Assembly: GCF_009709615.1 (NCBI RefSeq)
Contig: NZ_WJYA01000004.1
Coordinates: forward strand, 765,804 to 829,803
Length of the DNA: 64,000 nt
Reading direction: 5' to 3'
DNA from: Winogradskyella ouciana
Lineage (GTDB): Bacteria > Bacteroidota > Bacteroidia > Flavobacteriales > Flavobacteriaceae
Shown: positions 1-9,574 of the stretch, in pieces
Layout: the number at the start of each line of letters is the position of its first letter
How positions within the stretch are numbered: position 1 is the stretch's first letter
The notes under the pieces: generated by a model
Databases searched by the model: none
Seen by the model: the letters and a program-made list of their open reading frames with translations, nothing else
Told to the model about the DNA's origin: nothing
Program-made: the position numbers and the translations under genes

Positions 1-1726
1 GTACCATTGTCAACTTTTCCGTGAAAATGAGAATACAGGAGACTTAATTCTAGATAATAATGATTTAGAACGTGAGCGTGGTATTACAATTACTTCGAAG
101 AACGTTTCTGTGGTCTATAAAGACACAAAAATTAATATTATAGATACTCCTGGTCACGCGGATTTTGGAGGTGAAGTAGAACGTGTTTTAAACATGGCTG
201 ATGGTGTCTTGCTTTTGGTGGATGCTTTTGAAGGTCCTATGCCACAAACGCGTTTTGTGTTGCAGAAAGCTATTGACTTAGGGTTAAAGCCATGCGTTGT
301 CATCAATAAAGTAGATAAGGAAAACTGTACACCAGATGAGGTACATGAAAAGGTTTTTGATCTAATGTTTGAGCTTGGTGCAGAAGAATGGCAACTGGAT
401 TTTCCTACCGTTTACGGTTCTGCAAAGAACAATTGGATGAGTGAGGATTGGCAAGATGAAACTGACAACATCGAGCCATTATTGGATATGGTTATAGAAC
501 ATATTCCTGAGCCTAAAATTGAAGAAGGAACAACCCAAATGTTGATTACATCTTTAGATTTCTCTTCATTTACTGGAAGAATTGCAATAGGTCGTTTAAC
601 GCGCGGCAATTTAAAAGCTAATCAGCAGATCTCATTGGTAAAAAGAGATGGATCGATTGTGAAGAGTAAGATTAAAGAACTACATACGTTTGAAGGCTTA
701 GGGCGTAAAAAAGTAGATGAAGTACGAACTGGAGATATCTGTGCTATAGTTGGACTTGAAGGTTTTGAAATAGGTGATACGGTTGCCGATTTAGAAAATC
801 CTGAAGGGTTAAAGACCATAGCCATTGATGAACCAACAATGAGCATGCTATTTACCATTAACGATTCGCCTTTCTTTGGTAAGGATGGTAAGTTTGTAAC
901 CTCTCGTCATATTAAAGAGCGCTTAACTAAAGAGCTAGAAAAGAACTTGGCATTGCGTGTTGAAGAAACCGACAGTGCAGATAAGTTTATGGTGTTTGGT
1001 CGTGGTGTATTGCATTTATCTGTTTTAATCGAAACGATGCGTCGTGAAGGTTATGAACTTCAGATAGGTCAGCCACAAGTAATCATTAAGGAAATAGATG
1101 GTGTAAAATGCGAACCTTTTGAAGAAATGACCATTGATTTGCCAGAAACTGTTTCAGGTAAAGCTATTGAAATGGTTACGATGCGAAAAGGGGAGATGAT
1201 AAGTATGGAAGCCAAAGGTGATCGTATGGTTTGCCAGTTTATTGTACCTTCTAGAGGTATTATTGGTTTACGTAATCAATTGTTAACAGCAACTGCTGGT
1301 GAAGCTATTATGGCACACCGTTTTAAAGAATATCAACCGTTAAAAGGTGGTATTCCAGAACGTCAAAACGGATCTTTAGTTTCAATGGAAAACGGTCAAG
1401 CTATTCCTTATTCGATTGATAAATTACAAGACCGAGGCAAGTTTTTTGTAGATCCTGGTGAAGATATTTATGAAGGTCAGGTGATTGGTGAAAATTCACG
1501 TGGTGACGATATGGTAGTCAATGTTACAAAAACCAAAAAGTTGAGTAATGTACGTTCTTCTGGAGCAGATGATAAGGCTAAAATTGTACCTGCAATTAAG
1601 TTTTCATTAGAAGAAGCTTTAGAATATATCCAAAAGGATGAATATGTTGAGGTAACGCCAAACCACTTGAGATTACGTAAAATATTATTGAAGGAAGTAG
1701 ATCGTAAACGTAACAAATCGATTTAA
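1..1726 (+). CDS. typA: Ribosome-associated GTPase TypA/BipA, 5'-truncated by the window edge
   Basis: This is a translational GTPase of the EF-G superfamily that binds the ribosome and helps 50S assembly and stress adaptation (family knowledge). Base 1 is the third base of a codon and the reading frame is open from base 2. The visible protein starts just before the G2 region (LERERGITI), followed by G3 [15 protein letters not shown] and G4 NKVDK. By comparison with full-length BipA about 25-30 residues are missing, including the P-loop [12 protein letters not shown] motif. Domains II, III and V and the BipA-specific C-terminal region ([18 protein letters not shown]) are all present. The first internal ATG-like start near 110 is not the real one, because conserved BipA sequence lies upstream of it. 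A strong terminator follows. Confidence 0.97.
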   Translation, partial: YHCQLFRENENTGDLILDNNDLERERGITITSKNVSVVYKDTKINIIDTPGHADFGGEVERVLNMADGVLLLVDAFEGPMPQTRFVLQKAIDLGLKPCVVINKVDKENCTPDEVHEKVFDLMFELGAEEWQLDFPTVYGSAKNNWMSEDWQDETDNIEPLLDMVIEHIPEPKIEEGTTQMLITSLDFSSFTGRIAIGRLTRGNLKANQQISLVKRDGSIVKSKIKELHTFEGLGRKKVDEVRTGDICAIVGLEGFEIGDTVADLENPEGLKTIAIDEPTMSMLFTINDSPFFGKDGKFVTSRHIKERLTKELEKNLALRVEETDSADKFMVFGRGVLHLSVLIETMRREGYELQIGQPQVIIKEIDGVKCEPFEEMTIDLPETVSGKAIEMVTMRKGEMISMEAKGDRMVCQFIVPSRGIIGLRNQLLTATAGEAIMAHRFKEYQPLKGGIPERQNGSLVSMENGQAIPYSIDKLQDRGKFFVDPGEDIYEGQVIGENSRGDDMVVNVTKTKKLSNVRSSGADDKAKIVPAIKFSLEEALEYIQKDEYVEVTPNHLRLRKILLKEVDRKRNKSI

Positions 1727-1754
1727 CTTTCGAAAAAAGTAACATATAGAAAAT

Positions 1755-1790
1755 AAAGAGAAATGCTTAGCGGTATTTCTCTTTTTTTAT
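1755..1790 (+). terminator. Intrinsic terminator after typA
   Basis: A 10-bp perfect stem pairs AAAGAGAAAT (1755-1764) with ATTTCTCTTT (1775-1784) around a 10-nt loop and runs into a T-rich tail. It lies 29 bp after the typA stop and before the methyltransferase start at 1821. Confidence 0.8.
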
Positions 1791-1820
1791 TTCTCTAATT
1801 TTGATGGTAAATAAACTTAA

Positions 1821-2375
1821 ATGAAGTTTTTAGATAGATTTTTAAGAGATTGGCGAATTAAAAAAACTGAACCTTATGTAGAGCAAGGTGATAAAGTTTT
1901 AGACATTGGGTGTTTTGACGCAACTTTATTTGAAAAATTATCAATGAAGCCCATCGGAGAAAGTCTAGGTTTAGACCCCTTGCTAAAAAGGACAATAACT
2001 GGTAAAAACTATGCATTGTTAAAAGGTAAATTTCCTGAAGATTTGCCTAAAGGCAAAAAATTTAATTGTATTACAATGTTGGCCGTGTTAGAACATATTC
2101 CAAAAGAAGAACAATCTAAGTTAAGCAACTATTGTTATAAGTATTTAGAATCTAAAGGACGTATTATTATTACCGTGCCTTCTCCATTTGTAGATCATAT
2201 CCTTTGGGTTTTATCTAAACTGAGATTAATTGATGGCATGTCTCTAGAGGAACATTATGGATTTAAGGCAAAAGACACACCCAAACTGTTTGACAAAAAT
2301 CAATTTAAACTATTGAACCATCACACGTTTCAACTGGGTCTAAATAATTTGTTTGTTTTTGAGAAAATAGGCTAA
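1821..2375 (+). CDS. Class I SAM-dependent methyltransferase
   Basis: A 184-residue protein with the Rossmann-type SAM-binding motif I VLDIGCFDA near residue 28 and the post-motif LAVLEHIP typical of methyltransf_11/23 families. Substrate unknown. It is the first gene of the polysaccharide locus and faces the next gene convergently with only 3 bp between the stops, so transcripts overlap unless terminated inside genes. It may methylate a lipid or a glycan precursor, but nothing in the sequence fixes this. Confidence 0.75.
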   Translation: MKFLDRFLRDWRIKKTEPYVEQGDKVLDIGCFDATLFEKLSMKPIGESLGLDPLLKRTITGKNYALLKGKFPEDLPKGKKFNCITMLAVLEHIPKEEQSKLSNYCYKYLESKGRIIITVPSPFVDHILWVLSKLRLIDGMSLEEHYGFKAKDTPKLFDKNQFKLLNHHTFQLGLNNLFVFEKIG

Positions 2376-2378
2376 GCG

Positions 2379-3530
2379 TTATTTTTTTAAGCCTAAGACA
2401 CTAAAAAACAAACTAAACAGAATGGTTTGAATACCGAGTTGTAGCAAAGTTATTGCAGGTATAATAATTCGTAAGGTTGTGCTCGTATCCAATGATCCAT
2501 AATTTGTATCACTCCAAACGGACAAGCCTTTAAAGCTCAAAAACAGACCAATAAGCAGAAGGCAAAAACCGATAATTAAACCTTTCTCAAGGTTAATGAT
2601 TTTAAAAAGTTTGTTATAACGTTTAGACTTCGGTAACAACTCATTTTCTACAGCAAAAATCTTGGTTAGACCATAAAATATAATGAATTGAAAACCTACC
2701 AATAGAAATGCAGATGTATATGATAATGTGTGTACGTCTAGTGTAATTCCACTAAACTCTATAGGATTTATGATGAGTAATATGGATAAGATTAAACCGA
2801 TTAAAGCCAATAGGATTCCAGGATAGAGAAAAAGCCAATTGGGCGCGTAGAGCATTAAAAAACGCAAATGCCTCCAGCCATCACTCCATGTTTTTAAATG
2901 TGGTTTTCGGCTTCGTCCATCTTTTTTTAGTGTTGTTGGTACTTCGGTAATTGACAAATTGTTCAATCTAGATTTTACCACCATTTCTGAAGCAAACTCC
3001 ATTCCAGAGGTTTTTAAATTCATTTTTTGATATGCAGCTTTTGAAAAGCCTCTTAAGCCACAATGAAAATCATTGATTTTAATTTTAAAGAACAATTTTC
3101 CGATAAAAGACAATACAGGATTGCCAAGATATTTGTGCAAAAAAGGCATGGCATCCTTTTCAATACCACCTTTAAAACGATTGCCCATTACCAAATCAAA
3201 TCCGTCGCGCAATTTATTGAGATATGGCATAAGATTGCTGAAATCATAACTATCGTCTGCGTCTCCCATAATGATATAAGTTCCGCTAGCAGCTTCAATA
3301 CCTGTTTTTAATGCGCTTCCATAGCCTTTTTGTGCGGCGTGTACAACTTTAGCATTTAGATTTTCAGCAATTGCAATTGAACTATCTGTACTGCCGTTAT
3401 CGGCAATGACAATTTCCCCATTAATTTCGTTGGCCTTGAAAAATGATTGCGCTTTTTTTATGCAAATAGCTAAGGTTTCTGCCTCGTTTAGGCATGGCAT
3501 TACTATTGAAAGCTCAGGATTTTTGATCAC
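2379..3530 (-). CDS. GT2 glycosyltransferase with C-terminal membrane domain (DPM/DPG synthase-like)
   Basis: 383 residues. The N-terminal GT-A domain begins with LSIVMPCLNEAETL and has the NGSTD motif near residue 45 and the metal-binding DAD at about 90-92 (GDADDSYDF). From about residue 230 there are four hydrophobic segments that anchor it in the inner membrane. This layout is that of polyprenyl-phosphate sugar synthases, which transfer a sugar from a nucleotide donor to a lipid phosphate on the cytoplasmic face. Its start overlaps the end of the upstream minus-strand gene by 17 bp, which implies translational coupling. That partner is a possible GT-C enzyme that could use the lipid-linked sugar (inference). 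Confidence 0.8.
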   Translation of the reverse strand: MIKNPELSIVMPCLNEAETLAICIKKAQSFFKANEINGEIVIADNGSTDSSIAIAENLNAKVVHAAQKGYGSALKTGIEAASGTYIIMGDADDSYDFSNLMPYLNKLRDGFDLVMGNRFKGGIEKDAMPFLHKYLGNPVLSFIGKLFFKIKINDFHCGLRGFSKAAYQKMNLKTSGMEFASEMVVKSRLNNLSITEVPTTLKKDGRSRKPHLKTWSDGWRHLRFLMLYAPNWLFLYPGILLALIGLILSILLIINPIEFSGITLDVHTLSYTSAFLLVGFQFIIFYGLTKIFAVENELLPKSKRYNKLFKIINLEKGLIIGFCLLLIGLFLSFKGLSVWSDTNYGSLDTSTTLRIIIPAITLLQLGIQTILFSLFFSVLGLKK

Positions 3531-4824
3531 GTTTAGTAAGGTTGTAGATGCTAATAAACAACAAAAATATTAAAGCATAATTATAAAACAGATAGCGTTG
3601 TATGGAATGTGCTGCAAAAGCAATAAACATAGCATTAGATAGTATTAGAGACGATAAAAGAAATATGATGGCATATTTCTTTCTATGGTTAAGAAATGTT
3701 TTTATAAGGCTATAAAAAAACATTATAACTACAAACCACAGCAATAATTGGGATTTAAAACCATATGTAAGGTTTGCGTAAAATAATTTCAACCACTCCT
3801 TAAAGTTGTTTAAAATTAAAACCTTGGTAAATGCTTTACAGGCTTCTTCAGTTTTAAAAAAGGAATAAGCAGATTTTTTGCTTGTATCCCAGTTTTTAAT
3901 TTCTGGCTGATTAAAATAGTACGACGTACCTATTACCCTAAGGGTTTGATTACATATTTTAGGCAAATTATCATGAAAAAATTTATAAGATTCTTGCGTA
4001 GAGTAATCTGGTTTTGGCAATAGATTCTTATGTGCCAAAGTATCGTAACTTGTTTTTAAAATTTCCTGATAGTCTTTGTTTTTGAAGAGTTTGTAATCGT
4101 CCTTGGCTGAAAGATAAATTGGAGCGGTAGAAGCGCTAGTATATCCTAGAGGTGTAGGTTTAAAGAACCCATCTTTAAGTTTGTGGTATGTTCTTTCGGA
4201 AAGGCTGGCAATGAGCATTATACCACAAAACATTAATACATTTAAAAGATGTTTTTTTTGAAATATTTCTTTTCTGTACATCAAAAAATAAGTACCAGCG
4301 AAAATAAGCGTGGAAATAATGAATTGACTTCTAATGGAAACCAGAAGGAGATAAGCAATTAAATAATACTTAATATAATGACCCTTTTTGTTAAATAGAA
4401 CTTCCATACCTAAGGCTATGAATAAAAGGTATAATCCGTACCCTAAACCTTCAGAACATAGGTTATTGGCAATGCTCAATGGTGGAAAAAAGGGAAAGAG
4501 CAATATGATGAGTAAGGGAAACTTTAAAAGATTATTGAGTTGAAATAGTCTAGAGATCCTTGTGAAAAAAAGGTGGACACCAAAAAGACTAAATACAGCA
4601 TGAAATGCAACAACGGCAACATCAAAATAAGTTCCAAAAACGGTATTAAAAACCTTAAAAAAAATCACATAACCCATTTGCCTAAAGGGCATCGCATTTA
4701 GATAGCTGTAGGTGTCTGGAGAATAAATGGGTTCATTGTATAAGCAATATAGAACTACAATTAGGTAGGCCACGAGTAATAAATATTTTTCTGGGCCTGG
4801 GTTTTTGTAATTGAATCTGAGCAT
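3514..4824 (-). CDS. Multi-pass membrane protein, possible GT-C-type glycosyltransferase
   Basis: 436 residues with around ten hydrophobic segments. The first periplasmic loop holds acidic residues in EPIYSPDTYSYLNAMP (about 31-46), the place where GT-C enzymes carry the catalytic Asp. A soluble stretch of about 120 residues (roughly 230-350) interrupts the membrane part. No family is recognised with certainty. Coupling by a 17-bp overlap to a polyprenyl-sugar synthase-like GT2 supports a role in using lipid-linked sugars, but a polymerase (Wzy-like) or a protein of unknown role is equally compatible. Confidence 0.6.
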   Translation of the reverse strand: MLRFNYKNPGPEKYLLLVAYLIVVLYCLYNEPIYSPDTYSYLNAMPFRQMGYVIFFKVFNTVFGTYFDVAVVAFHAVFSLFGVHLFFTRISRLFQLNNLLKFPLLIILLFPFFPPLSIANNLCSEGLGYGLYLLFIALGMEVLFNKKGHYIKYYLIAYLLLVSIRSQFIISTLIFAGTYFLMYRKEIFQKKHLLNVLMFCGIMLIASLSERTYHKLKDGFFKPTPLGYTSASTAPIYLSAKDDYKLFKNKDYQEILKTSYDTLAHKNLLPKPDYSTQESYKFFHDNLPKICNQTLRVIGTSYYFNQPEIKNWDTSKKSAYSFFKTEEACKAFTKVLILNNFKEWLKLFYANLTYGFKSQLLLWFVVIMFFYSLIKTFLNHRKKYAIIFLLSSLILSNAMFIAFAAHSIQRYLFYNYALIFLLFISIYNLTKRDQKS

Positions 4825-4885
4825 TGTAAGGCTTAAAACTTAAATGTAAAAATAGAAAAAGTATTGGGTTAAAATTCTTAGTTTT

Positions 4886-5620
4886 TTATTTCTCTGCAAT
4901 AATATAGGTGCTAATGCCAAAAGGAAATTTGAAATATTTTAATATTTTATTTTCCAAGTTTAATAACATTAAAAGGGGTTTGTTTAACACTCCAATATGA
5001 TAAAGGTCGCCCTTAGTTTGTTTTAGCTTCTTGGTTAAGAAAAGCTTGTTTATTTTTCTGATTATATACAGCGGAATAAATAAAGTTATGTTCCAATATC
5101 CAGATTTTTTAATCTTTAGATGACATTTTATGGCCATTTTAGTAAGTTTATTTTCGGTATACCTTCTAAAATGCATATTAACGACATCATGGTTACTCCA
5201 CAAATTCATAAATGCTGGTACGAAAACATAGAGTTTACCATTTTCTTTAAGGTTTTGCTTCCAATTTTTTAAAGCATCATTGTCATTTTCAATGTGTTCT
5301 AGACAGTCTGATGCTATTATAATATCAAAATCTTGATTTAGTGCAATGTTTTCACCTGACATTACAAAACAGTTATTGAGGTTATTTTTACGGCAATTTT
5401 CTATGGCTTCTTCACTAATATCAATACCATATAAATTCTTTTTGTCGAAACCGTTTTTCACCAATTGCATTAATAATAAACCAGAGGAGCATCCTACATC
5501 AAGAATTTTACTGTTCTTATTTTCGTTTTTCAGTAATTGAATAATAAAATTTCTTCTAGATTTGAACCAGAAATGAGAATCTTCTAACTCGTGGTATTTT
5601 TTTTCGTAGTCTTTATCCAT
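4886..5620 (-). CDS. Class I SAM-dependent methyltransferase
   Basis: 244 residues. The N-terminus YHELEDSHFWFKSRR is typical of a group of polysaccharide-locus methyltransferases. Motif I ILDVGCSSGLLL lies near residue 40 and ASDCLEHIEND follows near 105. The C-terminal part is hydrophobic enough to suggest membrane association. It is transcribed away from the divergent membrane-protein gene at 5765 and sits 61 bp upstream of the possible GT-C gene, so the three minus-strand genes 5620-2379 could form one operon. Substrate unknown. Confidence 0.75.
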   Translation of the reverse strand: MDKDYEKKYHELEDSHFWFKSRRNFIIQLLKNENKNSKILDVGCSSGLLLMQLVKNGFDKKNLYGIDISEEAIENCRKNNLNNCFVMSGENIALNQDFDIIIASDCLEHIENDNDALKNWKQNLKENGKLYVFVPAFMNLWSNHDVVNMHFRRYTENKLTKMAIKCHLKIKKSGYWNITLFIPLYIIRKINKLFLTKKLKQTKGDLYHIGVLNKPLLMLLNLENKILKYFKFPFGISTYIIAEK

Positions 5621-5764
5621 TGAATTGGGTAGAATATGTAAATATCATAAACAGATTTCTTATAGCATATTTTTTTAGCATTAAAATTTAGATAATGTAT
5701 ATGGCAATGGTTGTAAGTCTTAATTCTTGATGCTTAAACTTATATTAGCAATAAACTTATAGGA

Positions 5765-7531
5765 ATGAAAATGACACGTTTTCTTAAAAATGATCTATAT
5801 GTTACAATTGTCATTATTGTATTCATACAGGTTATTCTTATGTTTCAAGGGTTTGATATTTGTGACGATGGATTTGTGTTAACTTTTTATCAGCAGATAT
5901 TTTCTAACCCTGAAAGTGTGGAATATAATTTTCTATATTGGTTTTCAGGTGTGTTGGGTGGTCTCTGGCACCAACTTAATGAAGACGGAGGTATTATTTG
6001 GTTTAGAGTCTTGGGTATTGTTACGAACACGTCAACCTTTATCTTGAGTTTTGAGATTCTAAAAAAATACATGCCTAGACCATTCTTGATTTTTAGTCTC
6101 TTAATGGTGCTATTTGTTAACGATTATGGTTTTTTAACCTTTTACCATAACCAAATCACTTCTCTTTTAACGGTATTGATGGTATATTTTTTGAGTAAAG
6201 GACTATTGAACCAAAAATATAAGTTGTTAATCATAGTTGGATTTATTTTCGTCTTAAACGGAATGACTCGACTTCCTAACTTTATTTTAATTAGTCTTTT
6301 CCTGGGTATTCCCGTTTATTTCTACTTAGAAAATGTAGAATATAAATCGATGTTAAAACCAATTGGGTTTTCAGTTTTAGGTGTGTTTTTAGGTTTTTTC
6401 TTCGTTTATCTCTTTCTTTCTATTAGCGGACAGCTTCACGTTATGGAAAATGCACTTTTTACGATGATGGATGTTGGTAACACGGAGGGCAGTGCACATA
6501 ATTTTAAATCGGTGATTAAGGCGCAATATTATAATCATTATAACATAGTAATCGCCTTTTTTCAATTTGCAGGACTATTTTTAATAACCACCATTACATT
6601 AATAATTGTAAAAAGACGCAAGTATTTACTGTATTTAATAGCCATGTTTTTTGGTGGCTTGTTAGTGTATTGGTTTCAGAGAAATGGTATCTTTTCAATT
6701 TATACACTGGCTTATATAGGTTCAATTTGGACTTTGTTTTCAAAAAGATTCAATACGGAAATTAGAATAATTGCCCTTATGGCATTTATAATGCTTGCTA
6801 CAATGACCTTGGGTTCTGGAGGTGGTATAAAAAATAGTGGCTATATGACGATATGGCTAGGTTTTCCATTGTTCTATTTTGTACTTCAAATTATAGTTAA
6901 AAAGATTATGTCATCAACGGAATTGACCAAACAAGACTTTAACGCTGAAAAGAAGTCATTGGCAGTTTCAAAACTATTAGTGTACGCTTTAACAATTTCT
7001 TTTTTAACCTTTAAAGCTTATAATATATCTAACGGTGCATATTTTGACAGTGGTAGTAGGTTGGATAAGACTTTTGCAATAAATAGCAAAAAAGCAAAGT
7101 ACATTTATACTACTGAAGCCAGAGCAAAAATAGTAAACAACTTGTTAGCAAATTTAGAGCATTATGTAGAACCTGGTGATTATCTATTCGCCTATGATCA
7201 TATACCTATGGTGCATTATTTAACTAGTACATTACCATATACTTATAATCCTTGGCCTGGGATTTATGATCATTATTCTTTTAAAAAGAAAATAGAAAAA
7301 GCTGAAACTGAAATAGATGAATTGCCAATAGTGGTTGTTCAAAAGTTTGAAACAATTATTGAATTTTCTGAACCAATACCAGAATATATGGTCCCTGAAA
7401 AAAACAATTCCATTTTGCACGGAAGAAAATCCATAGAGTTAATGAATGATTTTTTAAAAAGAAACTATTACGAAGAAGTTTGGAGTGATAATTATTTCAG
7501 TATCTACAAATCAGATAGGGCAAATAATTGA
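5765..7531 (+). CDS. Large multi-pass membrane protein, GT-C/GT39-like
   Basis: 588 residues with about eleven to twelve transmembrane segments over residues 10-420 and a soluble C-terminal tail of about 150 residues. The first extracytoplasmic loop contains the acidic pair in FDICDDGFVLTFYQQ (about 29-43), positioned like the catalytic acid of ArnT/PMT-type glycosyltransferases. The family assignment rests on topology and this motif only. It is followed 45 bp later by a GtrB-like polyprenyl-phosphate glycosyltransferase, a natural partner that would make the lipid-linked donor. Confidence 0.6.
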   Translation: MKMTRFLKNDLYVTIVIIVFIQVILMFQGFDICDDGFVLTFYQQIFSNPESVEYNFLYWFSGVLGGLWHQLNEDGGIIWFRVLGIVTNTSTFILSFEILKKYMPRPFLIFSLLMVLFVNDYGFLTFYHNQITSLLTVLMVYFLSKGLLNQKYKLLIIVGFIFVLNGMTRLPNFILISLFLGIPVYFYLENVEYKSMLKPIGFSVLGVFLGFFFVYLFLSISGQLHVMENALFTMMDVGNTEGSAHNFKSVIKAQYYNHYNIVIAFFQFAGLFLITTITLIIVKRRKYLLYLIAMFFGGLLVYWFQRNGIFSIYTLAYIGSIWTLFSKRFNTEIRIIALMAFIMLATMTLGSGGGIKNSGYMTIWLGFPLFYFVLQIIVKKIMSSTELTKQDFNAEKKSLAVSKLLVYALTISFLTFKAYNISNGAYFDSGSRLDKTFAINSKKAKYIYTTEARAKIVNNLLANLEHYVEPGDYLFAYDHIPMVHYLTSTLPYTYNPWPGIYDHYSFKKKIEKAETEIDELPIVVVQKFETIIEFSEPIPEYMVPEKNNSILHGRKSIELMNDFLKRNYYEEVWSDNYFSIYKSDRANN

Positions 7532-7576
7532 GTTGACTGATTTCTTTTATCTTAGCACATATACTTAATCGATACA

Positions 7577-8530
7577 ATGGCAAATAATATTATATCTGTA
7601 ATAATTCCTGTTTATAATGAAGCTGAGAACCTCTCGGAGCTATATGATAGAATAAAAAAAACGCTTGGATCTATAACAGATAGTTATCAGATTATATTTG
7701 TGAACGATGGTAGTAAAGATGATTCTTTAATTAAAATTTTATCCATAGCTGAAGATAACCCTAAGGTATTTTATCTCAGTCTTAGTAGGAATTTCGGCCA
7801 TCAAATAGCGGTCTCGGCTGGCTTAGAGCATTGCGATGCAGAATGTACCGTTATTATAGATGCAGATTTACAAGACCCTCCGGAATTAATTTCAGAATTG
7901 TATACAAAGTATACCGAAGGTTTTGATGTAGTATATGCAAAACGAAATAAACGAGAGGGTGAATCTTTTCTTAAAAAATTCACGGCAAAACTTTACTATA
8001 GATTATTAAAACGATGGGTGTCTTTTGACATTCCATTAGATGCAGGTGATTTTAGATTGATTTCAAGAAAAGTTGTCAAGGCTATTAACAAAATGCCTGA
8101 GCAGAATAAGTTTTTAAGAGCCCAAATAGCTTGGCTAGGCTTTAAACAAACTCATGTTTTTTTTAATAGGGAGACCAGAAAGCATGGTAAAAGTGGTTAC
8201 TCGTATGGTAAAATGTTGCGATTAGCTTTTGATGGTATTACGGGTTTCTCAGACAAACCACTTTTATTTGTTAGTCGTTTGGGTTTTGTAATTTCAATTT
8301 TCTCTTTCCTTTTGATTATTTATGCGGTCTTTTCTCACTACATTCTCCAAGTGACCATTACAGGTTGGACGTCATTACTGATAAGTACAGCGTTTATTGG
8401 TGGAATTCAGTTGCTTTCAATTGGAGTAATAGGTGAATATGTCAGCAGAATTAATTCTAATGTAAAAGGACGACCTTTATATATCTTAGATTCTACTAAC
8501 ATTGGTGTTGAAGAAAATAACAATTCATAA
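7577..8530 (+). CDS. GtrB/ArnC-like polyprenyl-phosphate glycosyltransferase (GT2)
   Basis: 317 residues. The GT-A domain starts with SVIIPVYNEAENL, has FVNDGSKDDS near 41-50, SRNFGHQIAVSAGL near 70-83, and the DAD-LQDPPELI signature at about 96-105 that marks the GtrB/DPM1 subgroup. Two transmembrane helices follow (about 230-255 and 265-290). These enzymes move a sugar from UDP or GDP to undecaprenyl phosphate. The nearest neighbour upstream is a GT-C-like membrane protein, consistent with a donor-synthesis and transfer pair. Confidence 0.88.
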   Translation: MANNIISVIIPVYNEAENLSELYDRIKKTLGSITDSYQIIFVNDGSKDDSLIKILSIAEDNPKVFYLSLSRNFGHQIAVSAGLEHCDAECTVIIDADLQDPPELISELYTKYTEGFDVVYAKRNKREGESFLKKFTAKLYYRLLKRWVSFDIPLDAGDFRLISRKVVKAINKMPEQNKFLRAQIAWLGFKQTHVFFNRETRKHGKSGYSYGKMLRLAFDGITGFSDKPLLFVSRLGFVISIFSFLLIIYAVFSHYILQVTITGWTSLLISTAFIGGIQLLSIGVIGEYVSRINSNVKGRPLYILDSTNIGVEENNNS

Positions 8531-8578
8531 GCTTATATCTTTTAGGTAAATACTTTAAAATTTGTACTTTCACACCAA

Positions 8579-9574
8579 GTGAATTCTAAATTTTTTGAAA
8601 CTATTTACACGGTTAAAACATATACATTTACTTGTAAAAGCATCTGGGATAATTTCGTCTCTATAAGTAACCAAGACACTTTTCTCTTTCATAGGGATTT
8701 TATGGATTACCATAGTGATAGGTTTCAAGACTATTCTCTTATGATATTTAAAAAGGATAAGTTAGTGGCACTTTTACCAGCCAATAGGATTGGTAATAAG
8801 GTGTACTCCCACCAAGGCTTGAGTTATGGCGGATTGATTTACAAAAAAGATTTAAAATCTGAAGAGATTATTGAGACCTTTAAGGCAATATTAAAATTTC
8901 TAAATGAAAATGATATTGTCAGGTTTATTCTAAAGGAAATCCCGAACATTTATTTGCATAACACTACTAACAACCCTTCAACTTACTTATGTTTTAAAAC
9001 TCAGGCCAAATTGGTAAGAACCGATATGCATTCTGTAGTAGATTTACAATTTAAGTCTTATTCCAATAGCAGAAAAGAGGGTTTAAAAAGAGGACAGAAG
9101 CACAACCTAATAGTAAAAGAAACGAATAGTTTTGATGACTTTTGGAGTACTATTTTAACTCCCAATTTAAAATCAAAACACGGTGTGGAGCCTGTGCATA
9201 GTCTAGAGGAAATAGGTCTTTTAAAGTCTAGATTCCCAAAAAATATAAGGCAATTCAATGTGTTCTATAATGATGAGCTCGTTGGTGGCACCACAATTTT
9301 TGAAACCGAAAATGTTGCACATTGTCAATATATTTCAGGAAATTCTGATAAGAATGAATTGGGTAGTTTAGATTTTTTGCATATTCATTTATTGGATAAT
9401 GTTTATATGGACAAAAAATATTTCAGTTTTGGAACATCTAATATCGAATCCGGACAAAAAATAAACAAAGGACTGCAATTCTGGAAAGAAGGTTTTGGTG
9501 CGCGTTCAATAACCCAAGCGTTTTACAATATTGAAACAGAAAACTATAAACTTTTAGAGGATGTTTTTATATGA
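8579..9574 (+). CDS. FemAB/GNAT-fold acyltransferase-like protein
   Basis: 331 residues with an N-terminal domain followed by a GNAT-like half that contains FNVFYNDELVGGTTIFE near residues 225-241, as in FemAB-related (Acetyltransf_6) proteins. These transfer acyl or aminoacyl groups to amines, for example on peptidoglycan or sugars. The start is GTG at 8579; no better ATG exists before the conserved N-terminus. Its stop overlaps the start of the DegT aminotransferase by 4 bp (ATGA), so the two are translated together. That makes acylation of the amino sugar made by the neighbour a reasonable inference, not a proven one. Confidence 0.68.
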   Translation: MNSKFFETIYTVKTYTFTCKSIWDNFVSISNQDTFLFHRDFMDYHSDRFQDYSLMIFKKDKLVALLPANRIGNKVYSHQGLSYGGLIYKKDLKSEEIIETFKAILKFLNENDIVRFILKEIPNIYLHNTTNNPSTYLCFKTQAKLVRTDMHSVVDLQFKSYSNSRKEGLKRGQKHNLIVKETNSFDDFWSTILTPNLKSKHGVEPVHSLEEIGLLKSRFPKNIRQFNVFYNDELVGGTTIFETENVAHCQYISGNSDKNELGSLDFLHIHLLDNVYMDKKYFSFGTSNIESGQKINKGLQFWKEGFGARSITQAFYNIETENYKLLEDVFI

